Below are positions 1-13,012 of a stretch of DNA of 64,000 nt, piece after piece (positions within the stretch are counted from its first letter, which is position 1; every line of letters begins with the position of its first letter). Below the pieces are notes generated by a model. That model worked only from the letters and a program-made list of their open reading frames with translations. It was not told the origin of the DNA and did not search any database. The DNA is from Pardosa pseudoannulata (Eukaryota; Arthropoda; Arachnida; Araneae; Lycosidae): positions 23,854,491 through 23,918,490 of the forward strand of contig CM063504.1 of NCBI GenBank assembly GCA_032207245.1. The letters are read 5' to 3'. The translations under genes and the position numbers were made by a program.

Positions 1-3000
1 CTTTTTTCCTATAAAGCAGCAGAAATATTTGGTAGTTTTACAGATTAAAGTTTTAGAAAGCATCAGCTTTGACCATTTCAATTATTCTGATTAAAATTAA
101 ACTGTTTTGTATTTTATATATCCCATTGATTCTGGATCCATGTTTCTATATTTTTAATGTCTTCAGGTTACGAACATATTTGAGTCCAACTTCCTACTAC
201 ATCGAAACAAAACTTTCAGAATATTCTCTGTACCCGCTTTTTTCCTATAGAGCAACAGAAATATTTCGTAGATTTTGGAAATTAAACTTTTAGACAGGAT
301 CATTTTTGTCCATTTGAAATATTGTGAGTAAAGTTAAACTATTTTGTATTTTATATATCCCATTTATTCTGGAGCCTTGTTTTTATGTTTTAACGCCTTC
401 GGGGTTACGAACATATTTGAGTTCAAATGCTTACAACATCGAAACAAAAATTTCAGAATATTCTCTCTACCCGGGTTTTTTTCTATAGAGCAACAGAAAT
501 ATTTGGGAGATTTTGGAAATTAAAGTTTTAGACGGGATCAGCTTTGTCTATTTCAAATATTGTGAGTAAAATTAAACTGTTTCTGTTTTTATATATCCCA
601 CTGATTCTGCATACATGTTTTTGTATTTTAATGACTTCGGGTAACAAATATATTTGAGTCCAATTTCCTACTACATCGTATCTCTATTCTCTTTCATATA
701 AAGCAAAAGAAATATTTAGTAGATTTTGGAAATTAAAGATTTAGACAGGATCAGGTTTGGCCATTTCAAATATTCTGATTAAAATTAAACTGTTTTGTAT
801 TTTATATATCCCATTGATTCTGGGTACATGTTTTTGTATTATAATGACTTCGAGTTACAAAAATATATGAGTCCAATTTCGTACTACTTCATATCTCTAC
901 CCACTTTTTTCTTATACAGCAAAAGAAATATTTGGTAGTTTTACAGATTAAAGTTTTAGAAAGCATCAGCTTTGGCCATTTCAAATATTCTGATTAAAAT
1001 TAAACTTTTTTGTATTTTATATATCCCATTGATTCTGGATCTATATTTTGTATTTTAATGACTTCTGGTTATGGACATATTTGAGTCCAATTTCCTACTA
1101 CATCGAAACAAAACTTTCAGAATATTCTCTCTACCCTCTTTTTTCCTATAAAGCAGCAGAAATATTTGGTAGTTTTACAGATTAAAGTTTTAGAAAGCAT
1201 CAGCTTTGGCCATTTCAAATATTCTGATTAAAATTAAACTGTTTTATATTTTATATATCCCATTGATTCTGGATCCATGTTTCTGTATTTTTAATGTCTT
1301 CAGGTTACGAACATATTTGAGTCCAATTTACTACTACATCGAAACAAAACTTTCAGAATATTCTCTTTAACCGCTTTTTTCCTATAGAGCAACAGAAATA
1401 TTTGGTAGATTAAAAATTAAAGTTTTCGACAGGATCATATTTGGCCATTTCAAATATTCTGAGTAAAATTAAATTTTTTCTTTTATATATCCCATCGATT
1501 TTGAATCCATGTTTTTGTATTTTAATGACTTCGGGTTACGAATATTTTTGGGTCCAATTTCCTACTACATCGTATCTCTACCCACTTTTTCCTGTAGAGC
1601 AACAGAAATATTTGGTAGATTTTGGAAATTAAAGTTTTAGACTGGATCAGCTTTGGCCATTTCAAATATTCTGAGTAAAATTAAACTGTTTTTTTATTTT
1701 ATATATCCCATTGATTCTGCATCTATATTTTGTATTTTAATGACTTCTGGTTACGGACATATATTTGAGTCCAATTTCCTACTACATCGTATCTCTACCC
1801 ACTTTTTCCTGTAGAGCAACAGAAATATTTGGTAGATTTTGGAAATTAAAGTTTTAGACTGGATCAGATTTGGCCATTTCAAATATTCTGAGTAAAATTA
1901 AACTGTTTTTTTATTTTATATCCCGTCGATTCTGGATCCATGTTTTTGTATTTTAATGACTTCAGGTTACGAACATATTTGAGTCCAATTTCCTACTACA
2001 TCGAAACAAAAATTTCAGAATATTCTCTGTACCCGCTTTTTTCCTATAGAGCAACAGAAATATTTAGTAGATTTTGGAAATTAAAGTTTTAGACAGGATC
2101 ATTTTTGTCCATTTGAAATATTGTGAGTAAAGTTAAACTATTTTGTATTTTATATATCCCATTTATTCTGGATCCTTGTTTTTGTGTTTTAACGCCTTCG
2201 GGTTACGAACATATTTGAGTTCAAATGCTTACTACATCGAAACAAAAATTTCAGAATATTCTCTCTACCCGTTTTTTTCCTATAGAGCAACAGAAATATT
2301 TGGGAGATTTTGGAAATTAAAGTTTTAGACAGGATCATTTCTGTCCATTTCAAATATTGTGAGTAAAATTAAATTGTTTCGTATTTTATATATCCCATTG
2401 ATTCTGCATCCATGTTTTTGTATTTTAATGACTTCGGGTAACAAATATATTTGAGTCCAATTTCCTACTACATCGTATCTCTACCCACTTTTTCCTGTAG
2501 AGCAACAGAAATATTTGGTAGATTTTGGAAATTAAAGTTTTAGACTGGATCAGATTTGGCCATTTCAAATATTCTGATTAAAATTAAACTGTTTTGTATT
2601 TTATATATCCCATTGATTCTGGGATCCATGTTTTTGTATTTAATGACTTCGGTTACAAAATATATGAGTCCAATTTCTACTACTTCATCTCTACCCACTT
2701 TTTTCTTATAGAGCAGCAGAAATATTTGGTAGTTTTACAGATTAAAGTTTTAGAAAGCATCAGCTTTGGCCATTTCAAATATTCTGATTAAAATTAAACT
2801 GTTTTGTATTTTATATATCCCATTGATTCTGGACCCATGTTTTTGTATTTTAATGACTTCAGATTACGAACATATTTAAGTCCAATTTCCTACTACATCG
2901 AAACAAAAATTTCAGAATATTCTCTCTGCTCGCTTTTTTCCTATAAAGCAGCAGAAATATTTGGTAGTTTTACAGATTAAAGTTTTAGACTGGATCAGAT

Positions 3001-3838
3001 TTGGCCATTTCAAATATTCTGAGTAAAATTAAACTGTTTTTTTATTTTATATCCCGTCGATTCTGGATCCATGTTTTTGTATTTTAATGACTTCAGGTTA
3101 CGAACATATTTGAGTCCAATTTCCTACTACATCGAAACAAAAATTTCAGAATATTCTCTGTACCCGCTTTTTTCCTATAGAGCAACAGAAATATTTAGTA
3201 GATTTTGGAAATTAAAGTTTTAGACAGGATCATTTTTGTCCATTTGAAATATTGTGAGTAAAGTTAAACTATTTTGTATTTTATATATTCCATTTATTCT
3301 GGATCCTTGTTTTTCTGTTTTAACGCCTTCGGGTTACGAACATATTTGAGTTCAAATGCTTACTACATCGAAACAAAAATTTCAGAATATTCTCTCTACC
3401 CGTTTTTTTTCTATAGAGCAACAGAAATATTTGGTAGATTTTGGAAATTAAAGTTTTAGACAGGATTATCTTTGAACATTTCAAATATTCTGAGTAAAAT
3501 TAAACTGTTTTGTATTTTATATATCCCATCGATTCTGCATCCATGTTTTTGTATTTTAATGACATCAGGTAACAAATATATTTGAGTCCAACTTCCTACT
3601 ACATCATATCTCTATCCACTTTTTTTCTTATAAAGCAACAGAAATATTTAGTAGATTTTGGAAATCAAAGTTTTAGACAGGATCACCTTTGGTCATTTCA
3701 AATATTCTGAGTAAAATTAAACTGTTTTGTATTTTATATATCCCATCGATTCTGGATCCATATTTTTGTATTTTAATGACTTCGGGTTACGAATATATTT
3801 GTGTCCAATTTCCTATTACATCGAAATAAAAATTTCAG
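1..3838. repeat. Satellite array, ~235-bp and ~213-bp monomers
   Basis: About 17 tandem monomers run off the left edge of the window. Using AGAAATATTT as a phase marker, copies fall at 21, 257, 495, 708, 924, 1158, 1394, 1604, 1821, 2056, 2292, 2507, 2718, 2953, 3187, 3423 and 3640. Spacings are of two classes, about 235 and about 213 bp. The short class lacks the GAAACAAAA...TTTCAGAATATTC segment that follows CTACTACATC. Recurrent blocks include TTTTATATATCCCAT and GGCCATTTCAAATATTCTGA. Several 61-74-codon frames lie inside and repeat the same peptide themes; they arise from the repeat and I do not regard them as genes. The array stops where the monomer breaks off after AAAATTTCAG. Confidence 0.95.
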
Positions 3839-3889
3839 AAAAAATTACAATTAGGAAATTTATTGTTAATTTATTTGAAGTTTAGTTCG

Positions 3890-4325
3890 AAATAATCTTA
3901 CCAATGATTTTTCTTTTAGGGACGAGAAATATCAACCTTTAAGTAACTTTAAATAGAAGATTTTTATCTTATTTTTCGTCTTATATATTTTCTAACTACT
4001 GTAAATACACGAGATGTTTAGCATTTATCTATTTTTATTTAGCTAGATTTACTGAATTCACTTTGAAGTAATCGTATCAATGATTTTTCTTTAAGGGACG
4101 AGAAATATCAACCTTTAAGTAAATTTAAATAGAAGATTTTTTCTTATTTTTCGTCTTATATATTTTCTAACTACCGTAAATACACGAGATTTTTTAATAT
4201 CTATTTTTTTTAGCTAGTTTAGAATTATTTACTTAATGATTCTTTTAAACAGAAATATCTTGTAAATTTAATAAAGATTTTTTTCTATTTTTTTATATAC
4301 TAATACAAAATACACAGATTTTATT
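3890..4325. repeat. Second tandem family, ~176-bp monomer
   Basis: CAATGATTTTTCTTT recurs at about 3902 and 4078 (176 bp apart), each time followed by a GGGACGAGAAATATCAACC block and a TCGTCTTATATATTTTC block. A third, badly eroded and shortened copy follows from about 4190 to 4325. The family directly abuts the first satellite on its left and the ~370-bp family on its right. It shares the block CTATTTTTATTTAGCTAG with the right-hand family, so the two are probably related by rearrangement. Confidence 0.85.
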
Positions 4326-6175
4326 GTTTTCTATTTTTATTTAGCTAGCTTTGCTGAATTTACTTTGTTTTTTAAAAATAAGACCTTTCTATGTGAACTG
4401 AAAAGTGAAAGCTTGTTTTAAAGTTTTTCTGGCACATTGTGTGCAGATATACAACACAAAATGAGTTTCCTTAATAATTTTTTTGTTAAGGAAAATAGAA
4501 TTCTCCATATTTAATTCTTATAAATATCAGAAATATTTTCTGTATTATTTTCAGAAAATTTAAAATAATTTAAAAAGAACTATTTTAAATACTTTAAATA
4601 CCGAATGAAATAAAGAACAACGAAACCAGATGGTAGAGTTTCATCGTATGTCTATACAGTAAATAATTTACTCTATTTTTATTTAGTTAGCTATGCTGAA
4701 TTTACTATGTTTCTAAAAAATACGATCTTTTTAAATGAAGGGAAAAATGAGAGCTTGTTTTAAAAGTTTTAAAGTTTTTCTGATACACTGTGCGAAGATA
4801 TACAACAACACAAATTGCATTTCCTTAATATTTTTTACTTTTTTGTTAATAATAATTAGGCAGAATTCTCCACCTATTTAAATTCTTATAAAGCATCAGA
4901 AATATTCCACTGAAGGATTGAATTTTCAGAAAATTTAAAATAATTTTTAAAAAATTCTATTTTAAATACTTTAAATATTGAATGAAATAAAGAGCAAGGA
5001 AACAAGATGGTAGGGTTTCATCGTATTTCTATACAGTAAGTATATTTACTCTATTTTTATTTAGTTAGCTTTGCTGAATTTACTGTGTTTCTAAAAAGTA
5101 AGATCTTTTCATATTAAGTGAAAAACGAGACTTTGTTTTAAAAGTTTTTCTGACGCATTGTGCGCTGATATAAAACAAAGTGAGTTTCCTTAATAATTTT
5201 TAATTTTTTTGTTAAGAGTAATTAGGTATAATTCTCCATCTATTTAAATTCTTAAAATGAATCAGAAATATTAGATTGGGAGATTAAATTTTCAGAAAAT
5301 TTAAAATAATGTTAAAAAATTTCATTTTAAATACTTTAAATACCGAATGAAATAAAGAACAACTGCACAAGATGGTATAGTTTCATCGAATGTCTACACA
5401 CTTGGTGTATTTACTCTATTTTTATTTAGTTAGATTTTCTGATTTTACTATGTTTCTAAAAAATAAGATCTTTTATATGAAGTGAAAAATGAGAGCTTGT
5501 TTTAAAAGTTTTAAAGTTTTTCTGAGGCACTGTGTGCTGATGTACAACAACACAAATGGCGTTTCTTTAATAATCTTTGCTTTTTTGTTGAGAGTAATTA
5601 GATAGAATTCTCCACCTATTTAAATTCTTATAAAGCATCAGAAATATTACACTGGGGGATTGAATTTTCAGAAAATTTAAAATAATTTTTAAAAAATTCT
5701 ATTTTAAATACTTTAAATACCAAATGAAATAAAGAACAACTACACAAGATGGTATAGTTTCATCGAATGTCTATACAGTAAGTGTATTTACTCTATTTTT
5801 ATTTAGTTAACTTTGCTGAATTTACTTTGTTTCTAAAAAATAAGATTTTTTGAGGATGAGAAAATGAAAATGAGAGCTTGTTTTAAAAGTTTGAAAATTT
5901 TTCTGACGCACTGTGCGCAGATATACAACAACATAAAATGAGCTTCGTAAATATTTTTTTTGTTGTTAAGAGTAATTAAGTAGAATTTTGACCTATTTAA
6001 ATTCTAAAAAGAATCAGAAATATTACACTAGGAGGTTAAATATTCAGAAAATTTAAAATAAATGTTAAAAAATTCAATTTTAAATACTTTAAATACCGAA
6101 TGAAATTAAGAACAAGGAAAAAATTGGTAGTTCTGTTGTAGGTCTTGATAGTGTATTTACTCTGAAAATTTGAAA
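4326..6175. repeat. Third tandem family, ~370-bp monomer
   Basis: Five diverged copies. The marker CTCTATTTTTATTTAGTTAG occurs at 4671, 5049, 5414 and 5791, with a variant at about 4328 and a decayed one near 6160; spacings are 343, 378, 365, 377 and about 369 bp. Each unit then carries TGAGAGCTTGTTTTAAAAG, a GATATACAACA block, AATTAGGTAGAATTCTCCA-like sequence, TTTCAGAAAATTTAAAATAA and GAATGAAATAAAGAACAA. Copies are clearly more diverged than those of the 1-3.8-kb satellite, so this array is older or less homogenised. No coding frame is conserved between copies. Confidence 0.9.
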
Positions 6176-8068
6176 TTCATAACTGCAATAGTTTTCTACT
6201 TACAGTGCGCAAGTTGAAAAAACACCATTTTTAATAAAATGGTTTTAAAGATTTTAGTTTCCTTAAAACCTATGATACTGAGTGCAAACTTTGTAAAGTT
6301 TCACAAGTTCTAATTCGTATATTTCAATAGAGTTTGTATTAAACGATTCAAAAATGTAAAAAGATTTTAAAAATTTAAAAATCCAAAACTTTTTTTTTGA
6401 AGATTTATTGTGATGGGTCTTTTAAAAGCAATTTGCATCCAATTTTCTTTTACAGTGAAATAGAAAATTCAGATAAGAAAATATATTTCTCTTTTTAATT
6501 TTGTTTGAAACCGTGACCGTGATCCTACTAATTAATTCTTCTTTAAAGCAAAATACTGTTTCACTAAATTAAAAGTAGAATGTTCATAAAGTATCATATT
6601 TAATATGACTTACTACATAAAATATTCAATAAAAGCCATTTTGCTAATATGGAACATAACAAATACTAAAATATTTTATAGGTAATTCAATCTCCTTCAT
6701 TGTTGCATCTAATTAATTTTAGTTCATCTTAGTTTTTGTATTATTCGATACAATCTTCTAATCCATTTTCGCTGCATAAAAAAGAGATGAATTTATTTTA
6801 TCATGATTTAAACCCTTTTAGTGTTCCTGGAGCTTTTAATGAAAGTTTGCTATGTTCACGTTTCATAATTCAGTAAAACAAGAGTATGCGAGCAACTACA
6901 GACAGCTACTAAAACTGATAGATGCATTTTGATAGTGTTTCTCTTAGCTACTATATATAATAAGGCAGGAATTCGTTAAAAGTCTCTCCGGTATTGCATT
7001 TATAAAGAAATATTCTGGATTTAAAAATGCTAATTACAAACTAAATCTGTTTTCACGTCATATAAGTTTTTTTAAATATTTGTACTTAATTTAAAAATAT
7101 ATAAAGAACATATTTTGATGATTTACATTTTGTAATTTTCATTTATCTTACAAATGCATTATTATATAGCTTTTTTATGCATGCATGTATTAAGAAATAC
7201 AGAGTACAGTGTGACATTTGAAAAAAAAGTTTTTGTATCAAATTATTTATATTAAATAAAATTATATCTACACGTATATCGATTGAAATATTTTGATTCA
7301 TACAATCTATAAATACTTACATAGCTACTAAAATTTTAGACACCGTTATATTTATATATAAGCACTCACTCCCACACACTCATATATATGAATGTATACA
7401 TATACACACACACATATATATATATATATGTAATTTTATTTAATACACATACATATATGTATGTGTGATCTTTAAGATTATGTATACTTAAATTTAATTT
7501 TGACAGCTAGAAGTCCTTTTAAATGCAATAGAATTGTATTAAGTAAGGCAATGCAAATCAATGTAAATAATTCATTAAAGTACGTAAAATATTTCTATTT
7601 TGAAATTGTAAAAAGTGAATGACATTGTATAATAAAATTTTAAGCTAAAAATCAGATAAAAAACAGTTAATAAAATTTGGTATTGGTCCTTCACTAGGTC
7701 TACTCGTATACTCAATTTCCCATAAGGATACCATTACATATAGTCTAATATTTTTTCGAAGTGATATATAATGAAATGGTGTTACCCCTACCCCAATGTT
7801 ATGCTTATACATGTTTTTTTAGAATTTTAAGCACTTTTCTTCAAAAATAATTTTCGTCAATCTCTCCATCTGATGAAGAATGTTTCATTTCATTAAAACA
7901 TCCAGCAATGGATTGTGATATCATTAGTAACTTAAGTAATAAGTTATAAAATAAATATTTTCAAAACATTAAGATATAAATTTGAAGTATTCCCAATACT
8001 TGAAAATAGTTCAAGGAGGTTTACGTCCGTTTATAGATTCTTTAATCTCATGACGTATAAACCGTGCA
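6176..8068. other. AT-rich unique stretch without recognisable genes
   Basis: I see no long open frame, RNA gene or clear repeat apart from a short mixed CA/TA microsatellite at about 7395-7430. Homopolymer-rich A/T sequence predominates. It reads as ordinary intergenic or intronic DNA. Confidence 0.6.
7395..7430. repeat. (CA)n/(TA)n microsatellite
   Basis: A short CACACACACA run passes directly into a TATATATATA run. The surrounding sequence also contains ATACATATGTATGTGTG. Confidence 0.85.
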
Positions 8069-8620
8069 CTTGAACCAACTCTTAGCAGCATAGAAATGCA
8101 TTCAAATGCTTTCAAGTACCTCTTTTAATTTGTGATATTCATCTACAACTTGCAGATAGTAATCAACTATATAGCTATTTGTATTTCTCCATTATCGTAT
8201 GTATGGACAAGGACATAATTCAAGCTTGTTTTATATAGTTTAATTATAATATTATCTGGTGTTAGATAAATATAAAATATCAATATTTGTCAAAACATTT
8301 AGGTCGAATTTTATTTGTTGCATTCGCTTACTACATCTGTATACCGCAAATTTAATGTCTGACTGATCAAATAAACACAAACTTTGATAAAACCCTAAGA
8401 ATTTTACTGTTTTAGGTCAATATCAGTGACATTTAATCTATGAGAAACTATATAGCAATTATATAGTGTTTAATCCGTGATTAACTCCAACAAGCAATGG
8501 TTTGACAACTAACTTTCACGCATTGATGCAACCTGATTCTGAAAGAACTAACTAATCACAGTGTGGGTCAAATGTGCCTCAAGATATACTATTCTGTTCT
8601 GCGAAGAGTTGGTTCAAGTT
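8067..8620. mobile_element. Candidate TIR element (CTTGAACCAACTCTT ends)
   Basis: CTTGAACCAACTCTT at 8069-8083 is repeated perfectly in inverse orientation at 8604-8618. After one mismatch the match continues with GCAG on the inner side. The ~520-bp interior has no recognisable coding sequence. A 15-bp perfect inverted match at this spacing suggests a small non-autonomous DNA transposon (MITE). I could not find a convincing target-site duplication, so the superfamily is unassigned and a chance inverted repeat is not excluded. Confidence 0.45.
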
Positions 8621-10950
8621 GAACATTTCGACTGCGTAAACGTGAGTACCATGTGATACAAAAGAACCAATTAATGTATATTTCTATTTTTCTCTTAAAT
8701 TGTTTTCACTGGACGATGACCGAATGAATGAGCCTTGTCTTTTCGTAATTAATTCCATGGAACCTAATCCTAATGTTGGAATGGTTGATCGTAGCATTTC
8801 GGAATCGGTTTAAGTAGTATGTTAGCTATTGTGTAGAATGTAGTTCTCCAAACGTTGAACCCTCTCTATATCTAACAGATATTTTCGGATATCTTCAAGT
8901 TTTAAAAATGTCTGCCGATCACCTAAAATAACAATAACTAGGAGTAAAATAATAACTACTTTTCAATCTTAGTCTCACATATCCATCACTTAATATTTTA
9001 ATGAAATGTAATATTATTCATCACTTTGAAGAATTAGTGGAAAAAATGTCGGATTCAAGCGTATAAAGGCCTTATCACAAGTCAATAGGTACGTATTGAA
9101 AAAATGTCATTACGTTTAAAATTAAGTGGAATTCTCATGTGATAGCGAAAAAGATCAAACCGTTTAAAGCCTTATCAACATGAACTAAAATAAATCAGTT
9201 GAAAACGTTTCTCTGTAATGAGAGAATTCTGCATGTTCTTCACCAGTTTTAGGAATTATGAGTTAACAAGTACATGTTGGTGTGGTAAGACCTTTACAGT
9301 AAATTACCATATATGTGCAAATGACCATCTGTAAGGTAAAAGTTTTCGTCATATTATATTGTATTTCATAATACAGGGTTTTAAAGTTACGAAAGATCCT
9401 TAATACCGTATTTCTACTTCTTTTTACTTGATTAAATAGAATTTGTTGGATATCAACTATAATATTAAGAAAATAATCATAGATTAACAGTAACTGCCAA
9501 ATGAGTGCAATCACCACTAACTCGCGGTCTTAAATCATATTATGTTATAATTTTAACTTGCATAAAGTGCGAAAACTTTGTACATTTATTTTTTGATATT
9601 TCAAATTCTTTATGATCCAAAGGTATTTAAGTCGGTGTAATTTATTAAAACATATCTAGCAAATAACTAAACTTTGATAGAAATTAGGTTATTCATCTTG
9701 GAAACAGATGTTTTTATAATAATACTTTTTAATTTCTTACTAGATTAATATTGAGTATTTAGAGCTAATTCCAAGCTGTTCTAAATTAGAAAATCAAAAG
9801 GTCATTGAAATTTAAAACCATCCTTTATCCATCGTACATGACATTCATCATATGGAAACAATTTATAAACAAAGAAAATAGACTGAACTGAAAGTTTGTT
9901 ACTTGTTATAATTACCCTAATAAATAAAACTCATGTTTGTTTTAAAATTCATGGGTATAACTCTTCCCCGAATATTAACTTCTTATATTAGCATACAATA
10001 AATGATATTTTGATAGTTTAATTTTTTTTTAATTTAGATCGATCCTTATTTTGCAAACGCTTTCATTGTACATCATCCCACAAGCTTACATTATAAACTT
10101 CACTTAGACAACAGACAACAGTTATTTACAAAAAAAGCATCTTCAATTTATCATAAATATTCATTTTGAAACCCAATATATGCTTTGTTTTCTTTCCCTT
10201 CATATCACTCAAGAGAAAAGCAGCCCTAAAAATAGCTCTTTATCTAAGAAACGATCAAATATCTGAAATAAATGATAAACAACGTTAAGTAACTCCATAA
10301 TAACGTAGGTTCGGAGATAATACGGACCTATGGAGATTCTATCTCACACCCACAATCTCATTTAGAGGTTGCTTTCCTCCATCTGCTATCACTAATGTTC
10401 ATTATCCCGATTTATCAAGAAAAAGAATCTTCATTTATCTTTGTAATTTTTGCGCGTGTTTGCATAAAGTAATTAATAAACCTTATTTCAGGGGTAACAC
10501 GAGAATATATTTTGAAAACAGAAATTTAACGAAACAATTTTACGAATCTTGTCTTTATGGCAAAACTATGATTATTTATCCGAGGTTCTGGATAAAAATT
10601 CTTTATGAAAAAATTAATTAATCAGTTCTTTAAATTCACTCTCACTTTCTCTACTGATACAGATTCTAGAGTAATATGATAAAACTATTTGATTAATAAC
10701 TGACTACTCCAAAATAGATAAATTTTGAACTGACTAAATAAAATATTTTGTTTAGCATAAACTATAATCGCATGCCATTAGTTGCATAGAAATTTTGTCT
10801 TTAACCAGGAATATTATAAATATTATCTATCAACTTCAATATTTATAGAATGAATTTATATTAAGTATACATGCGTATGTCTTAATTTATTGCTGGTAAT
10901 ACACACTCTACTAACATACCTATAATATATTGTTATTGTTTGATAGTTTT
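8621..10950. other. Unique AT-rich stretch; no gene recognised
   Basis: Only short open frames occur. The longest (84 codons, minus strand, 9263-9517) has no recognisable domain, sits in low-complexity AT sequence and has no neighbouring exon signals I would trust. A somewhat less AT-rich block at about 10300-10460 is discussed separately as a possible conserved non-coding element. Confidence 0.5.
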
Positions 10951-10951
10951 T

Positions 10952-11132
10952 AGGCCGAATTAAATTCAAACAGGAAGTCGCTGTTTTTGGTACCTGTGTT
11001 CATGAATTTGGATTCTACTGTTGACAGGGCTGTTTGTAGGCCTTTGAAATCTGCCCTAATTAGTAAGTCTAGCTCTAATCAGCCCTCGTGTAATAAAATT
11101 TTTAGTCGAGTACTCGAAACAAACCGATCATA
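10952..11132 (+). mobile_element. Very old tRNA-derived SINE copy
   Basis: The sequence aligns by eye along the full length of the SINE family seen elsewhere in the window. In order there are GGCCGAAT at the head, a TTTTTGGTACC segment (intact copies: CCTTCGGTACC), CTGTTTGTAGGCC (GATGTTCGTAGCC), and finally TAATCAGCCCTCGTGT (CATTAGCCCTCGTGT) with a CGAAACAAACC tail. The A-box and B-box equivalents are heavily mutated. It is much more diverged than the copies at 29.3 or 49.7 kb, so the family has been active over a long time. Confidence 0.6.
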
Positions 11133-13012
11133 GCTCATATTAAATTCAATTTTCGATTAAGTTAGAGTGTTTTTTTTTAAGTATACAAGCAACATTTATT
11201 TAATCCGACAGATTTATAATACAATTATTAAAACATCGATTGCTCACAATCTTTTTCGATCATAAAAACATAATGTACCTCATAAACACAAGCACTCTAC
11301 TACTAAAATTGTGCTGACATTTCAGTATTTCTATTTTTACGTTGTAATAAATACCTTTGAGGGATAACGACGGTAAAATTCAAAATTGTAAATAAAATAT
11401 TGAATAAAATAAAAGTAAATTGCAGTGCCATAGTCCATGATAGGCATTTTGTTGAATATTTTGACGATCGAAGGCGATTGCCTACGGACATCCATGCTGA
11501 CATATGGATTACACCCCAAACTTAATCCAAACCAGTGTTTGTAGCAATCAGCTTGCAACAACCATTGTTCAGTTTTGACAATTTTCAATCAATTATCAGT
11601 TTGAAACAATCAATAACACGACAGTTTAATAATCTACATTTTTGTTTAAATACTCTTTATAATTACATTCATAATAATTATAATAAAGTTTAAATTATTC
11701 AATATATAATATATAAAAAGAAAATAGCTAACAAATATCAAACGCAGTTTGACAATAGAAAAATCAAATATAATCTGATAATACGGAAAGTCTATATTCA
11801 AATACGATAGCTGTTGCTTAGAATCGTAATATAACTAACCATCCAACCACGAACAAGGTTTTAATTATTATTAAATTTAAGAGCTTATTTTATTTGTTAT
11901 ACAGGTAAGTCATAAATAAGAATCATAAGAATCTTACAAATTAAATTTATAGTGTCATATTACATTTTGAGCCTTAATGTCTTCAACATCCTTTATTCCA
12001 ATTCCCCATGAAATAAAACAGTTTGCTTTTATAAAATGAATTCTACAAGATCTTACATTATAGGCTTTAATTTAAGCTTTTTTTCAATCTATAGAATTAT
12101 AAAATACTCTAGATATAAAAAAATATTAGTCATTTTTTGTAGTATTTTCTTTAAATATAAAAATATTCACATAAGTTTTATAAAGTTAGATACTTCATAC
12201 AGATCTAGGATAAAAAGTATTCCAAAGGAACAGAACTTTTTGACGAATCAAAAATAGGCTGTTATAATGAAAACTTTTAAGCTCAAAGCTTACTATGTCC
12301 ATTAAGAAAAAAGAGGAAATTCAAATAAAGTTAACATTTTTTTAAATGGTGTACATATTTTATGATTTTTAAAAATATATTATTTCAGATAACAAACTAA
12401 ATAAGTTTTTATAAGGCTAGAATGTTATTAATGGTCAAGAAATATTTTATTTTAAACAGCGGTGAGCTTTCTATTTTATATTGAACATAAAATAGAATGT
12501 TTTAATGGAGATCTTTTCGGATAAAAAGGTCTTATGCCCTCTTAAACGAATCATAACAGAGGACTAACCTTGACGCAATAAGTTTTCAATAAAATTTTTA
12601 AAAGTCTATGGAAAGCATATTTCAGATTACTCAGGGTTAGAGGTTAATTTTTAATAAAATAAAGTACTCTCGTAAAGCTTAGTAAATTTTAAACTAATAC
12701 AATGATGAAACGGTACGAAAGATTAGTTTAATATGCATTGAACTATAACAACAAATCGTATCACCTTATGCTCACGAGGTCTAGAAATAAAACCTGTTAA
12801 TCCAAACATAAATATTTCCATAGTATCTCAGCAATATAAAAAAAATTTTACAAAAATGTTCAAAACCAATTTTTAAGCAGGAAATTCATTTTAAATTTAT
12901 TTATATATTAAACGTTTTCATGGGACAAAAGATATTCATCTGAAAACTCCAATTGTATATTTAGTAGAGTCTGGTAAACCTTAGTTGTTTTACTAAAATT
13001 TATCTAAACATC
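11133..13012. other. Unique AT-rich stretch; no gene recognised
   Basis: Overlapping minus-strand frames at 11303-11588 (66 and 83 codons) and a plus frame at 12036-12257 (73 codons) have no recognisable domain and strongly AT-biased composition. I treat them as chance frames. No structured RNA or repeat was recognised. Confidence 0.5.

Noticed and set aside
69..3459. Five 61-74-codon plus frames with similar peptides (YIETK.SEYSLYP..SYRATEIF)
   Set aside because: Similarity comes from the underlying satellite. Frames are not kept open across monomers, and substitutions do not favour third positions by eye.
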